This document shows, piece by piece, positions 27,250 to 36,118 of a DNA stretch of 64,000 nucleotides. Below the pieces are notes generated by a model that saw only the letters and a list, made by a program, of their open reading frames with translations, was not told the DNA's origin and did not search any database. This stretch comes from Streptomyces sp. S4.7 (GTDB taxonomy: Bacteria > Actinomycetota > Actinomycetes > Streptomycetales > Streptomycetaceae). A program made the position numbers and the translations under genes. The DNA lies in contig NZ_CP048397.1 in assembly GCF_010384365.1 (NCBI RefSeq), positions 1,860,001 to 1,924,000 of the forward strand, given 5' to 3'. The stretch's first letter is position 1. Each line of letters opens with the position of its first letter.

Positions 27250-29708
27250 CGCAGGGGCCCGTCGCCGCCGTGGGTGACGGGGTGCCAGGTCCAGTCGGCC
27301 ACCTCGGGAAGGTCGGTCCCGTGCTCCCGGATCCAGGTGTGGTGGCGGAGTCGGGCGTCCTCCATGGCCTGTCGCGCCCGCGTGGCCCGGACCGCGAGCC
27401 CGGGGACACGGTCGATGACGTCCATGACGAGCTGGTACCGGTCCATGTTGTTGAGCACCACCATGTCGAACGGGGTCGTGGTGGTGCCGGTCTCCCGGTA
27501 GCCGCGTACGTGCAGATTCGGGTGGCCGTTACGGCGGTAGGCGAGCCGGTGGATCAGCCACGGATAGCCGTGGTACGCGAAGATCACCGGCCGGTCGCGG
27601 GTGAACAGGGCGTCGTACTGGCTGTCGGACAGTCCGTGCGGATGTTCCGTCTCGGGAAGCAGCCGGGCCAGATCGACCACGTTGACCACACGGAGCGCGA
27701 GTCGGGGAAGGTGGTGACGGATCAGCTGGGCGGCGGCGAGCACCTCCTGGGTCGGTACGTCTCCGGCACAGGCGAGCACCACATCGGGCTCGTCCCCCTC
27801 CCGTTCGGTGCCGGCCCAGTCCCAGACGCCCGCGCCGCGTGCGCAGTGCGCGCGTGCCTCGTCCAGGGTGAGCCAGTCGAAGGTGGGCTGCTTGCCGGCG
27901 ACGACGACGTTGACGTAGTCGCGGCTGTGCAGGACGTGCTCGGCGACGGAGAGCAGGGTGTTGGTGTCCGGCGGCAGATAGACCCGTACGACTTCGGGGC
28001 TCTTGTTCAGCACGTGGTCGACGAAGCCGGGGTCCTGGTGGGAGAAGCCGTTGTGGTCCTGGCGCCAGACGTGCGAGGTGAGCAGGTAGTTGAGGGAGGC
28101 GATCGGCCGGCGCCAGGGCAGGGCGCGGGACACCTTCAGCCACTTGATGTGCTGGTTGACCATCGAGTCCACGATGTGCACGAAGGCCTCGTAGCAGGAG
28201 AAGAACCCGTGGCGCCCGGTGAGGAGGTAACCCTCCAGCCAGCCCTGGCAGGTGTGTTCGGAGAGGATCTCCATGACGCGGCCGTGCCGGTCGAGGTGCT
28301 CGTCCACCGGCAGTGCCGTGGCCTGCCACGCCTTTCCCGTGGCTCCGTACAGCGACTGGAGCCGGTTGGACGCGGTCTCGTCCGGACCGACGACGCGGAA
28401 GTCACGGCGCTCGGTGGTGGCCTCCATGACCGATTCGAGCAGGTCGCCCAGCACCTGCGTCGGTTCGTGCAGGGACGCGCCGGGACGGTCGACCTGCACG
28501 GCGTACGGCTCCAGGGCCGGGACGGGCAGCTCCCGCAGCAGCAGACCGCCGTTGGCGTACGGGGTCGCGCCGAGCCGGCGCGCGCCCTCGGGGACGCAGG
28601 CCAGCACCTCCGGGAGCGGACGGCCGTCACGGTCGAAGAGCTCCTCCGGCCGGTAGGAGCGCAGCCACGCCTCCAACTGCCGCAGATGGTCGGGGTTCTC
28701 GCGTACGGCGGGCAGCGGCACCTGATGGGAGCGCCAGGTGCCCTCGACCGGCAGCCCGTCCACCGTGGCCGGTCCGGTCCAGCCCTTGGGTGTGCGCAGG
28801 ACGATCACCGGCCAGCGGGGGCGTTCGGTGACTCCGTCCTCCCGTGCGGTGCGCTGGATGAGGGCGATCGTGTCCAGCGCGGTGTCCATGGCCTCGGCCA
28901 TGGCGCGGTGCACGGCGTACGGATCGTCTCCCGTGACGTGCAGTACCTCGTGACCGTAGCCGCGCAGCAGGTCGTCCAGCTCCTGCTCGGGGATGCGGGC
29001 GAGCACCGTCGGATTGGCGATCTTGTAGCCGTTGAGGTGGAGGATCGGGAGAACGGCGCCGTCGCGGACCGGGTCGAGGAACTTGTTGGAGTGCCACGAC
29101 GCCGCCAGGGGGCCGGTTTCCGCCTCGCCGTCGCCGATGACGCATCCGACCAGAAGACCGGGATTGTCGAAGGCGGCGCCGTAGGCGTGGGAGAGGGAGT
29201 AGCCGAGTTCTCCGCCCTCGTGGATCGATCCGGGCGTCTCGGGTGCCACGTGGCTGGGTACCCCGCCGGGGAAGGAGAACTGACGGAAGAGGCGGGCCAT
29301 GCCGTCCGTGTCACGCCCGATGTCGGGGTACGTCTCGGAGTAGCTTCCCTCCAGCCAGGAGTTGGCCAGCACCGCGGGGCCGCCGTGGCCCGGCCCCCAG
29401 ACGCACAGGGCGTCACGGTTCCGGGCCTTGATCACGCGGTTGAGGTGGGTGTGGACCAGGTTGAGTCCTGGAGAGGTGCCCCAGTGGCCGAGGAGTCGGG
29501 GCTTGATGTGCTCCGGGCGCAGCGGTTCGTCGAGGAGCGGATTGCCCATGAGGTAGATCTGGCCGACCGCCAGATAGTTGGCGGCGCGCCAGTGCGCCAC
29601 CAGGTTCGCCAGTTCCTCGTCGGTCACCGGGCCGGTGCCCCGGCCCGTCACGGGGCCGCTGGCCGAATCGGTGGCCGGGTCGTGCACCGACGTACTCGCG
29701 TCTCGCAT
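27246..29708 (-). CDS. xfp: Phosphoketolase (xylulose-5-P/fructose-6-P)
   Basis: 820 aa, usual length for the family. ThDP enzyme that cleaves xylulose-5-phosphate or fructose-6-phosphate with phosphate to acetyl-phosphate plus a triose or tetrose phosphate, bypassing pyruvate dehydrogenase. Signatures: [15 protein letters not shown] near the start, the GHGGPA and EGSYSETYP loops, the ThDP/Mg motif GDGEAETGP, and [18 protein letters not shown] in the central domain. The ATG at 29708 has GGAGGAACC upstream. Operon with GH65 downstream. Divergent from the DevR-type regulator across a 239-bp gap carrying a GGGCC/GGCCC dyad. The ~20-residue N-terminal extension rich in Thr/Gly is not conserved. 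Confidence 0.96.
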   Translation of the reverse strand: MRDASTSVHDPATDSASGPVTGRGTGPVTDEELANLVAHWRAANYLAVGQIYLMGNPLLDEPLRPEHIKPRLLGHWGTSPGLNLVHTHLNRVIKARNRDALCVWGPGHGGPAVLANSWLEGSYSETYPDIGRDTDGMARLFRQFSFPGGVPSHVAPETPGSIHEGGELGYSLSHAYGAAFDNPGLLVGCVIGDGEAETGPLAASWHSNKFLDPVRDGAVLPILHLNGYKIANPTVLARIPEQELDDLLRGYGHEVLHVTGDDPYAVHRAMAEAMDTALDTIALIQRTAREDGVTERPRWPVIVLRTPKGWTGPATVDGLPVEGTWRSHQVPLPAVRENPDHLRQLEAWLRSYRPEELFDRDGRPLPEVLACVPEGARRLGATPYANGGLLLRELPVPALEPYAVQVDRPGASLHEPTQVLGDLLESVMEATTERRDFRVVGPDETASNRLQSLYGATGKAWQATALPVDEHLDRHGRVMEILSEHTCQGWLEGYLLTGRHGFFSCYEAFVHIVDSMVNQHIKWLKVSRALPWRRPIASLNYLLTSHVWRQDHNGFSHQDPGFVDHVLNKSPEVVRVYLPPDTNTLLSVAEHVLHSRDYVNVVVAGKQPTFDWLTLDEARAHCARGAGVWDWAGTEREGDEPDVVLACAGDVPTQEVLAAAQLIRHHLPRLALRVVNVVDLARLLPETEHPHGLSDSQYDALFTRDRPVIFAYHGYPWLIHRLAYRRNGHPNLHVRGYRETGTTTTPFDMVVLNNMDRYQLVMDVIDRVPGLAVRATRARQAMEDARLRHHTWIREHGTDLPEVADWTWHPVTHGGDGPLR

Positions 29709-29864
29709 CGGTTCCTCCGGGTCGTCGTGGAGCCGGGCGCCGTGTTCCAGCGTCCCCCCGACGGGCGTTTACGGCCAACGCACCGACGAGGCCCTGTCCG
29801 CGCGTGGGAGGCCGGACGAGGCGTGTACCCCGGAGGGAGAGCCGGAGTCCTCCGGCCGGCGCAT

Positions 29865-29879
29865 GGGCCCGTTCGGCCC
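29865..29879. promoter_or_regulatory. GGGCC-N5-GGCCC dyad between xfp and the DevR-type gene (candidate operator)
   Basis: GGGCCCGTTCGGCCC lies 157 nt from the xfp start and 69 nt from the response-regulator start, placed to serve both. Similar to the dyad at 31283. Candidate site for the OsdR/DevR-like regulator; inference only. Confidence 0.35.
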
Positions 29880-29947
29880 TGGCCCGGTTCCGGAAGGTGG
29901 GCCACGATGGGATCGGGGATTGGTCCACGACCGGCGGAAGGGCCGAA

Positions 29948-30673
29948 ATGAGCGAGGTGCGGGAGTTCTCGCCGTCGAACCCGATCCGGGTTTTCCTGCT
30001 CGACGACCATGAGGTCGTACGGCGCGGCGTACAGGACCTTCTCGACGCGGAGCCCGACATCGAGGTGGTCGGCGACACGGGCACGGCCGCCCATACGCTG
30101 GCCCGGGGCCCGGCCCTGCGCCCGGATGTCGCCGTGCTCGACGTACGGATTCCGGACGGTGACGGAATCACCGTCTGCCGCGAGCTGCGCTCCCTGATGC
30201 CCCACCTCGCGTGTCTGATGCTGACGTCGTTCGACGACGACGACGCGCTCCTCGACGCGATCATGGCCGGGGCCGCGGGGTACGTGCTGAAGGAGATCAA
30301 GGGGTCGGACCTGGTCGCGGCCGTACGGACGGTCGCCTCCGGCCAGTCCATGCTCGACCCGGCGACCACGACCCGGCTGATGAAGAGTCTTCGCGGCGAG
30401 GAGGACGGGACGGCGTCCGAGCAGGACGCCCTGTCGCAGCTCTCCCCCCGTGAGCGGGAGATCCTCGTACTGATCGGCGAAGGACTCACCAACCGTGAGA
30501 TCGGCGGACGCCTCTATCTGTCCGAGAAGACCGTCAAGAACCACATCTCGCGGCTGCTGGCCAAGCTCGGCGTCGAGCGGCGCATCCAGGCCGCCGTTCT
30601 CGCCACGCAGGCGGCCTCCCACGCGGAGGGTCATGTCGGCCGGCCCGACGGGCTCGCGGGCGGGGGACGCTGA
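29948..30673 (+). CDS. DevR/DosR (OsdR)-type NarL-family response regulator
   Basis: 241 aa. Receiver domain (about 12-128) with the acidic pair in FLLDDHE and phospho-acceptor Asp65 in [13 protein letters not shown]; the TS and K positions are in [10 protein letters not shown] and [12 protein letters not shown] LuxR-type DNA-binding domain lies at about 160-222 ([38 protein letters not shown]). The run VLDVRIPDG...LKEIKG...[14 protein letters not shown] is very close to mycobacterial DosR as I remember it. DosR-type regulators switch on the dormancy regulon when their GAF kinases detect hypoxia, NO or CO. The partner kinase is encoded 0.7 kb away on the other strand. Start ATG 29948 with GGAAGGGCC upstream; the ~18-residue C-terminal tail is variable. 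Confidence 0.92.
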   Translation: MSEVREFSPSNPIRVFLLDDHEVVRRGVQDLLDAEPDIEVVGDTGTAAHTLARGPALRPDVAVLDVRIPDGDGITVCRELRSLMPHLACLMLTSFDDDDALLDAIMAGAAGYVLKEIKGSDLVAAVRTVASGQSMLDPATTTRLMKSLRGEEDGTASEQDALSQLSPREREILVLIGEGLTNREIGGRLYLSEKTVKNHISRLLAKLGVERRIQAAVLATQAASHAEGHVGRPDGLAGGGR

Positions 30674-30706
30674 TCAGCGGGAATACACGGCGCGTGCCGC
30701 GGGACG

Positions 30707-31165
30707 TCACTCGACCGGCAGCGCGCTCTCGTTGCCGTGCGCGTACACACCCAGCAGACGTACCCGGGTCGCCTGCAACCGGTCCGCCACCACTTCCAGC
30801 ACCCGGCGGGTCAGCTCCAGACCGAGGACGGGGTCCTCGTCGCACAGGGCGCGTACGGCGCGGGCGTCGAACTCGTCGGCCCGGACCATGCTGAACGCCT
30901 CGGCACCCAGCCGCCAGGTGTACGGCGGTACCAGCCACGACCATCCCAGCAGGTCACCGTGGCCCAGCATCTCCAGCGTGCCCGCGTTCTGGCCGGGACC
31001 GTGCAGATCGAGATTGACGGCGCCCGTGCGGATGACCCAGAACCGGTCCGCCGGGCCCCGGTCCTCGAAGATCCGGGTGCCCGCCGCGAAGGACACCGGA
31101 CGCGAGCATTTCATCAGACGCTCCCGTCCCTGGCCGGGCAGAGCGTTCATCAGGGTCGTGGTCAT
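30707..31165 (-). CDS. Cyclic nucleotide-binding-fold protein lacking HTH
   Basis: 152 aa. A single cNMP-binding beta-roll (about 18-125: VSFAAGTRIFEDRGPADRF, LEMLGHGDLLGWSW) followed by one long helix. Unlike Crp/FNR it has no C-terminal winged helix, so it cannot bind DNA in the usual way. The phosphate-binding Arg of true cAMP receptors is not evident. Possibly a redox- or ligand-sensing adaptor. The ATG at 31165 is chosen for GGGAGG nearby and because family members start MTTTLMNAL-like; the frame is open 62 codons further up. Sits between the DevR-type regulator and DevS-type kinase genes, convergent with the former. Confidence 0.82.
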   Translation of the reverse strand: MTTTLMNALPGQGRERLMKCSRPVSFAAGTRIFEDRGPADRFWVIRTGAVNLDLHGPGQNAGTLEMLGHGDLLGWSWLVPPYTWRLGAEAFSMVRADEFDARAVRALCDEDPVLGLELTRRVLEVVADRLQATRVRLLGVYAHGNESALPVE

Positions 31166-31282
31166 GGCCGTACCTCCCGGGGCCGCTCCGGCGACGGTCC
31201 CACCACCACGCCGGACGGGTCTTGATATCCAAGACTGCCTGCCGTGGCCGGGCACGGGCAGGGGCCGTCCGGCATCGGGGGC

Positions 31283-31297
31283 GGGCCCGAACGGCCC
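31283..31297. promoter_or_regulatory. GGGCC-N5-GGCCC dyad upstream of the cNMP-fold gene (candidate operator)
   Basis: GGGCCCGAACGGCCC lies 118 nt before the cNMP-fold start in the 195-bp gap after the kinase gene. It shares arms and spacing with the dyad at 29865. Candidate only. Confidence 0.3.
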
Positions 31298-31360
31298 GTT
31301 CGCCGTCGTGGGGGACGGGGGGGCGGGATCAGCGCGGGAGGTGACCACCACAGGACATGA

Positions 31361-33118
31361 TCACCGCGCGACGACCGGCACCGTCCATACGAGCCGCGTC
31401 CCCCCGTCGCCCGGTGCGTCGAGCGTCATGGTGCCGCCCAGCCCGTGCGCCCGCTTTTCGAGGTTCGTCAGCCCGCTCCTCCGGCTCTCCGCCCCGATGC
31501 CCACCCCGTCGTCCGACACCGTCAGCGTCAGGACGCCGCCGCGGACCACCAGCGACACCGACGCGGAGGCGGCCCGCGCGTGCCGCGCGACGTTGCTGAG
31601 CGCCTCCGCGAGTACGGCGACGGCGTGCTCGGCGGCCTCCGGAGGAACATCCGTGTCGAGCAGGCCCTCCATGCGCAGGGACGGCGTGAAGCCGAGCGGG
31701 CGCACCGCCTGCTGGACCGTGTCGGTGACGCGCCCCCGCAGCCCGCGGTTGGCACGCCCGGCCTCACGGACCCGCAGTCCGAAGATCGTCGAGCGAATGA
31801 TCTTGATGGTCTCGTCGAGGTCGTCCACGGCCCGCAGCAGCCGCTCCTGCGCACCGGGGTGCTCGACGAACCGGACGACGCTCTGGAGGGTCATCCCCGT
31901 GGCGAACAGCCGCTGGATCGCCAGATCGTGCAGATCCCGGGCGATCCGGTCCCGGTCCTCCAGCACGGTCATCTGCTCGGCGGCGCGCCGACGCTCGGCG
32001 AGCTCCATGGCCAGTGCCGCCTGCGCGGCGAACGTCTGGAGGGGCGCCGTCTCGGCCTGTGTGAACAGCGCGCCGGAGCGGAGCCTGACCAGCAGCAGGA
32101 CACCCCGCGCCTCCTCGCTGGCGATCATCGGCACCGCGACGGCCGGTCCCAGACCGCCCCAGCGCGGCGGTCCCGCGGTAATCCGGGTGTCGTGCTCCAC
32201 ATCGGCGCTGATGAGCGGCTCTCCGGCGTGCAGAGCGGCGCCGACGAACGAACCGTGCCGGGGCAGCAGCAGACCTTGGTGGGCGTCGGCGTCGACTCCG
32301 GCGGCGAGAGCGACACGCAGCGACGTGCCGTCCCTGCCGGGGAGGGCCAGCACCCCGAGGTCGGCGGAGAGGATGTGGCGCGCCTGGTCGACGATCAGCC
32401 GCAGCACCTGTGTCTCGTCCGCTCCGGACAGCAGATCGGCCACCACTTCGGCGTTGGCCCGCAGCCAGCTCTGTCTGTCCCGCGCGGTCTCGTAGAGCCG
32501 TGCGTTCTCGATCGCCAGCCCGGCCGCCACGGCGAGAGCGGACAGGACGGTCTCGTCGTCGTCGTCGAAGTCTCCGCCGCCGCGCTTCTCGGTCAGGTAG
32601 AGGTTTCCGAACACGTTGTCGCGGACCCTGATCGGCACACCGAGGAACGAGTGCATGGGCGGATGGTTCGGCGGAAACCCGTAGGACGCCGGATGACTCG
32701 TCAGGTCCGACAGACGCAACGGCCGTGGGTGGCGGATGAGTTCACCCAGGATGCCGTGTCCTTCGGGAAGGTGTCCGATGGCGGCTGCCCTGTCCGGGTC
32801 GACGCCGACCGTCAGGAACTGGGAGAGGCGCGTGTCCTCCTCCACGACGCCCAGGGCTCCGTACTCGGCGTCCACCAGCACCACCGCGGCCTCCACGATG
32901 CGCCGCAGCACCTGAGGGAGGTCCAGCTCCCGTCCGACGGAGAGCACGGCCTGGAGCAGGCTCTGCACCGATTCGGGATTGCCGTGCTGTACGGCGCCGA
33001 GCTGCGCCCGCAACTCGGCGGGCAGCACGTCCTGCCGTTCCGGGACGTCGTCGCCGTCCGTGCCCGTGCCGTCGCCCACGAGTCCTCCGTCGGGGCAGTC
33101 CTGCCGTCGGGCCTCCAC
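31361..33118 (-). CDS. DevS/DosS (OsdK)-type double-GAF histidine kinase
   Basis: 585 aa. GAF-A (about 66-208), GAF-B (about 230-372), a dimerisation/phospho-acceptor helix with His397 in RIARDLHDLAIQRLF, and HATPase (about 490-585; EALSNVARHA, DDGVGI). GAF-A contains HPPMHSFLGVPIRVRD then FGNLYL; His152 and Tyr174 are 22 residues apart, exactly as the heme-ligand His149 and distal Tyr171 of M. tuberculosis DosS, so a heme gas/redox sensor is likely. No membrane segments: cytosolic. GTG at 33118 is used for numbering; GTG 33079 (GGAGGA upstream) is an attractive alternative start. Partner: the regulator at 29948. Confidence 0.93.
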   Translation of the reverse strand: MEARRQDCPDGGLVGDGTGTDGDDVPERQDVLPAELRAQLGAVQHGNPESVQSLLQAVLSVGRELDLPQVLRRIVEAAVVLVDAEYGALGVVEEDTRLSQFLTVGVDPDRAAAIGHLPEGHGILGELIRHPRPLRLSDLTSHPASYGFPPNHPPMHSFLGVPIRVRDNVFGNLYLTEKRGGGDFDDDDETVLSALAVAAGLAIENARLYETARDRQSWLRANAEVVADLLSGADETQVLRLIVDQARHILSADLGVLALPGRDGTSLRVALAAGVDADAHQGLLLPRHGSFVGAALHAGEPLISADVEHDTRITAGPPRWGGLGPAVAVPMIASEEARGVLLLVRLRSGALFTQAETAPLQTFAAQAALAMELAERRRAAEQMTVLEDRDRIARDLHDLAIQRLFATGMTLQSVVRFVEHPGAQERLLRAVDDLDETIKIIRSTIFGLRVREAGRANRGLRGRVTDTVQQAVRPLGFTPSLRMEGLLDTDVPPEAAEHAVAVLAEALSNVARHARAASASVSLVVRGGVLTLTVSDDGVGIGAESRRSGLTNLEKRAHGLGGTMTLDAPGDGGTRLVWTVPVVAR

Positions 33119-33150
33119 GAGGCCGCAATTCCACGGTAGCGACTGCGTCC

Positions 33151-33214
33151 GTCACCGCATCCCGGGACGCCGCCCCCGCCGGGTGGGCGAGGCGGCGTCC
33201 CGGGATGCGGTGAC
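33151..33214 (-). terminator. 24-bp perfect stem-loop
   Basis: Bases 33151-33174 (beginning GTCACCGCATCCCGGG) are exactly complementary to 33191-33214, with a 16-nt loop. It lies 69 nt downstream of the HTH-flavin-fold gene and upstream of the kinase start on the same strand, so it should stop read-through into the kinase gene. Confidence 0.88.
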
Positions 33215-33282
33215 AGGCAGAGACCGGGGCAGGCAGCAGGAAGCTCAGGCAGGCGGGCCGCTTCCGGCCTGGGGCGCGGACG

Positions 33283-33984
33283 TCACGGGCGCCGGTTCTG
33301 CCGCTGCCGGATCCGGCGCCCGGTGATCTCGGTCGGAGTGACCCCGATCCACAGGCCGCGGTCGCCGCCGGCCCACGGCGTCGTATGAGCCCGTTCTTCC
33401 AGGCGCAGTACGAGATCGGGATCGGTCACCGCGCGGCCGTCACCGATGACGAGGACGCTCCAGCCCTGGCTGAACGCCTCGTCGATGTGGTCCACCTCGA
33501 ACGCGACCTCCTGGTCCCGGGCCGCCGCCGGCGCCGCTTCCGGTGATGTCCTGAAGGCCACCAGATCGCCGTCGACCGTGTAGTTCACGGGATACACCGC
33601 GGGCGCACCGTGCTGGGTCACGGCCACTCTTCCCACCCCGTGGGTGGACAGGAGCCGTCGGCACTCCCGCTCGTCCAGCACGGTCAGCTCCGAATTCCTC
33701 CCCGCCGCCCCCAGGCCCGGCGGAAGATCGGCCGTCCCGCCGACCAGCTCCGTGACCGTGGTCTCCAGTGCGTCGGCCAGACGCAGCAGGAAGCCGGTCC
33801 CGGGCGCCGCCGCCCACTCCTCCAGGTACTGGATGTAGCCGGGGGCCGAGCCCGCCCGCACCGCGACGTCCTCACGCGTCAGCCCCATCTCCTGGCGCCG
33901 GGCCGCCACCCGCCGGCCGAGATCGGACCGATGCGGTACGGGGGCGTCGGGCCGGAAACCATGGTCCTCCCGCGTGCCGGTCAT
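33283..33984 (-). CDS. HTH plus pyridoxamine-5'-phosphate-oxidase-like flavin-fold protein
   Basis: 233 aa. N-terminal Xre-type HTH (about 18-78: LGRRVAARRQEMGLTREDVAVRAG, YIQYLEEW) fused to a split-barrel FMN/F420-type domain (about 95-225: LLSTHGVGRVAVTQHGAPAVYPVNYTVDGD, ending LWIGVTPTEITGRRI). Close relatives (Rv3129-like, without HTH) belong to the DosR regulon. The ATG at 33984 is chosen because GGAGG lies ~9 nt upstream; the frame is open 24 codons further (Arg/Glu-rich, unlikely protein). It follows the universal stress gene by 99 nt on the same strand, so they are probably one operon. Whether it binds flavin, F420 or only DNA is open. Confidence 0.88.
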   Translation of the reverse strand: MTGTREDHGFRPDAPVPHRSDLGRRVAARRQEMGLTREDVAVRAGSAPGYIQYLEEWAAAPGTGFLLRLADALETTVTELVGGTADLPPGLGAAGRNSELTVLDERECRRLLSTHGVGRVAVTQHGAPAVYPVNYTVDGDLVAFRTSPEAAPAAARDQEVAFEVDHIDEAFSQGWSVLVIGDGRAVTDPDLVLRLEERAHTTPWAGGDRGLWIGVTPTEITGRRIRQRQNRRP

Positions 33985-34083
33985 CCCGGTCGCCTCCTCC
34001 CGCTCGCGCCTTCGCCCTGGCATGCGCTCTCGTCTCCGTCTCCGTCTCTCCGTCACCGTCCGCGTCTTCCCGGGTACGGGGTG

Positions 34084-34956
34084 TCAGCCGTGCGGGACGA
34101 TCGCGACCGGGCACGGTGCGTGGTGCACGGCCGCCCCCAGGACATTGCCCACGCGTACCGCGGTCCTCGGGTGTCTCTCCCGGCGGCCGACGACGAGGAG
34201 GCCGGCGCCCGCCGCTCCCCGTACGAGGGCCCTCGCCGGGCTCTCGGCCCGCACGGTGTCGACCACCCGCACGTCGGGGTACTTCTCGCGCCAGGGGCGC
34301 AGGGTGTCGGCCAGTTCCCGTTGGGCGCCCCTGATGACGACGCCGGGGAGGTACGGGTCGGCGACGACGCCGCCCCGTGTGTAGGCGGAGGCGGGCAGGT
34401 TCCTGCCGTGCACGGCGCGCAGCGTCGCACCGCGCCGGGCCGCGGTGGTGAACGCGAACTCCAGCAGTTCGTCGCACGGGCCGTGCAGACCCAGGGCCAC
34501 CGCCACGTCGCCCTCGTCGGCCGCCGGTACGGAGTCGTCACGCTCCCGCACGAACACGGTCGGGGCCCGCGCCCGCACCATGATGTGCAGTCCGACGTCG
34601 CCGAGGAAGTAGCTCGCCAGAGGTGCCATGTCCCGCGAGCCGAGCACCAGCAGCTCCGATTCCTCCGCCGCCGCCAGCAGCGCGTCCACCGGATCCTCCG
34701 CCACCAGGTCCTCGACGACGGGCAGGCCGGGGTGGAGCGACCCGACGCTTCCGCGCGCCTGCTCGACGATCCACTTCGGCCAGTAGTTCGGGTCGTCCTC
34801 CACCGCGGGCGGCTGGTCCCACTCCTCGGAGAGCAGCACCCACGCGTGCATCATCCGCAGGGTCACCCCGCGCAGTTCCGCCTCCCGCGCGGCCCAGCGG
34901 GCGGCGGTGAGGGATTCGGGCGTGCCGTCGAGACCGACGGTGACGACACGGTTCAT
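34084..34956 (-). CDS. Tandem universal stress protein (UspA type)
   Basis: 290 aa, two Usp domains (about 1-137 and 148-290). Each opens with the strand used for nucleotide contact (RVVTVGLDGTPESL; DVAVALGLHG). The ATP motif G-x2-G-x9-G-S/T is degraded in both: GSRDMAPLASYFLGD in the first and GRRERHPRTAVRVGN in the second lack the second Gly and the Ser. It may therefore act without ATP. ATG at 34956 with GGAAGGGGGCC upstream. Divergent from the other Usp genes, with 262 bp of shared control region. Confidence 0.88.
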   Translation of the reverse strand: MNRVVTVGLDGTPESLTAARWAAREAELRGVTLRMMHAWVLLSEEWDQPPAVEDDPNYWPKWIVEQARGSVGSLHPGLPVVEDLVAEDPVDALLAAAEESELLVLGSRDMAPLASYFLGDVGLHIMVRARAPTVFVRERDDSVPAADEGDVAVALGLHGPCDELLEFAFTTAARRGATLRAVHGRNLPASAYTRGGVVADPYLPGVVIRGAQRELADTLRPWREKYPDVRVVDTVRAESPARALVRGAAGAGLLVVGRRERHPRTAVRVGNVLGAAVHHAPCPVAIVPHG

Positions 34957-34972
34957 GACGGCCCCCTTCCAG

Positions 34973-35003
34973 GGTGCGGGCCGCCGGGGAGGGGGCCCGC
35001 ACC
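34973..35003. promoter_or_regulatory. 10-bp inverted repeat upstream of divergent Usp genes
   Basis: GGTGCGGGCC (34973-34982) pairs exactly with GGCCCGCACC (34994-35003), 11-nt loop, 17 nt before the minus-strand Usp start. Could be an operator or a leader hairpin near its ribosome site. Confidence 0.4.
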
Positions 35004-35111
35004 GTCAAGCGTGACTCCGGTGGGCGGTGCGCAGCAGGTGCCACTCAGCCCTATCGGGCGACGACAGGCCCTGGGGGCGTCCGCCGCAAGGGGGCGACAT
35101 GGCTCCGGGAA

Positions 35112-35127
35112 GGGGACGGTCGGCCCC
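35112..35127. promoter_or_regulatory. DosR-like dyad in Usp divergent region (candidate)
   Basis: GGGGAC-GGTC-GGCCCC resembles the DosR core GGGAC-N4-GTCCC. It lies 92 nt before the plus-strand Usp start and 156 nt before the minus-strand one. Candidate only. Confidence 0.4.
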
Positions 35128-35218
35128 TGCCCCGAGCTCCGTCGCGCCGCCACGCTGGAGGAACCGATGCGGAGCACCACCGGAACACCGGAACACCGGG
35201 CGAGAGGTCGTGGGAGTG

Positions 35219-36118
35219 ATGGAGGTTCCGGTGGTCGCGGGAGTCGACGGATCGCAGGGCAGCCTCCGCGCGCTGGACTGGGCGGTGGCCGAAGCGGCGG
35301 GCCGCGGCCTGCCGCTGAGAATCGTCCACGCGTCCGTCTGGGAGCACTACGAGGGAGTACGGTCGGGGCTCGCCGCGGACCGTCCGTCCGAGCAGGTGTA
35401 CGCCGAGACTCTGGTCGCCATGTCGCAGGAGCGCGCGCGGAGTCTGTCCGCCGAGGTGGAGGTGACCACCGACATCCGGCCCGAGGAGCCCGTGACGGCG
35501 CTTCTGGAGGAGGCGGACGACGCCGCTCTGCTCGTGCTGGGCTCCCGGGGACACGGCCCGGTCGCCGGCATGCTGCTGGGCTCCGTGAGTCTGTCCGTCG
35601 CCGCGCGGGCGCGCTGCCCGGCCGTCGTGGTCCGCGGCCGGGGGCCGGACGCGCGGCAGCCGTCGCGGCCCGGCGACGGGCACGTCGTTCTCGGGGTCGG
35701 GGACACCGCCGCGAGCGGCGCCACGGCGCGCTTCGCGTTGCGTGCGGCGCGGTCGAGGGGGTGCGAACTCGTCGCCGTACGCGCCTGGCACGGCCCCCGT
35801 CATCCGACCGTGCCCCATTCGCCCTCCGACAGTGATCAGTTGACGGCTCGTCGGCGACAGGCGGGCCGGTACGTGGACACCGCCCTCGCTGTGGGTGAGG
35901 GCCTCGCCGAGGTGACCGTCCGTCGGAAGGTCGTGCGGGGCACGGCCCACCAGACGCTGCTGGAGACGGCGGCCCCCGCGGATCTGATCGTCGTCGGTGC
36001 CCGCCGGCGGCACGGGGCCTTCGGCCTTCAGCTCGGGCAGGTCGATCACGCGATGCTGCACTACGCGCCCTGTCCCGTCGCGATCGTCCCGGAGCGGGAG
36101 CAGGGAGGCGCGGTATGA
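35219..36118 (+). CDS. Tandem universal stress protein with intact ATP motif
   Basis: 299 aa, two Usp domains (about 1-142 and 155-299). Domain 1 has VVAGVDGSQGS and a full ATP-binding motif GSRGHGPVAGMLLGS (G-x2-G-x9-G-S). Domain 2 has the corresponding GARRRHGAFGLQLGQ, which is degenerate. The ATG at 35219 is chosen (GTG 35216 directly before it is equally possible); upstream codons are GC-rich and unlikely to be coding. Its stop overlaps the next Usp gene (ATGA), so translation is coupled. Expected role: stress survival under hypoxia or starvation, from the family and context. Confidence 0.9.
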   Translation: MEVPVVAGVDGSQGSLRALDWAVAEAAGRGLPLRIVHASVWEHYEGVRSGLAADRPSEQVYAETLVAMSQERARSLSAEVEVTTDIRPEEPVTALLEEADDAALLVLGSRGHGPVAGMLLGSVSLSVAARARCPAVVVRGRGPDARQPSRPGDGHVVLGVGDTAASGATARFALRAARSRGCELVAVRAWHGPRHPTVPHSPSDSDQLTARRRQAGRYVDTALAVGEGLAEVTVRRKVVRGTAHQTLLETAAPADLIVVGARRRHGAFGLQLGQVDHAMLHYAPCPVAIVPEREQGGAV

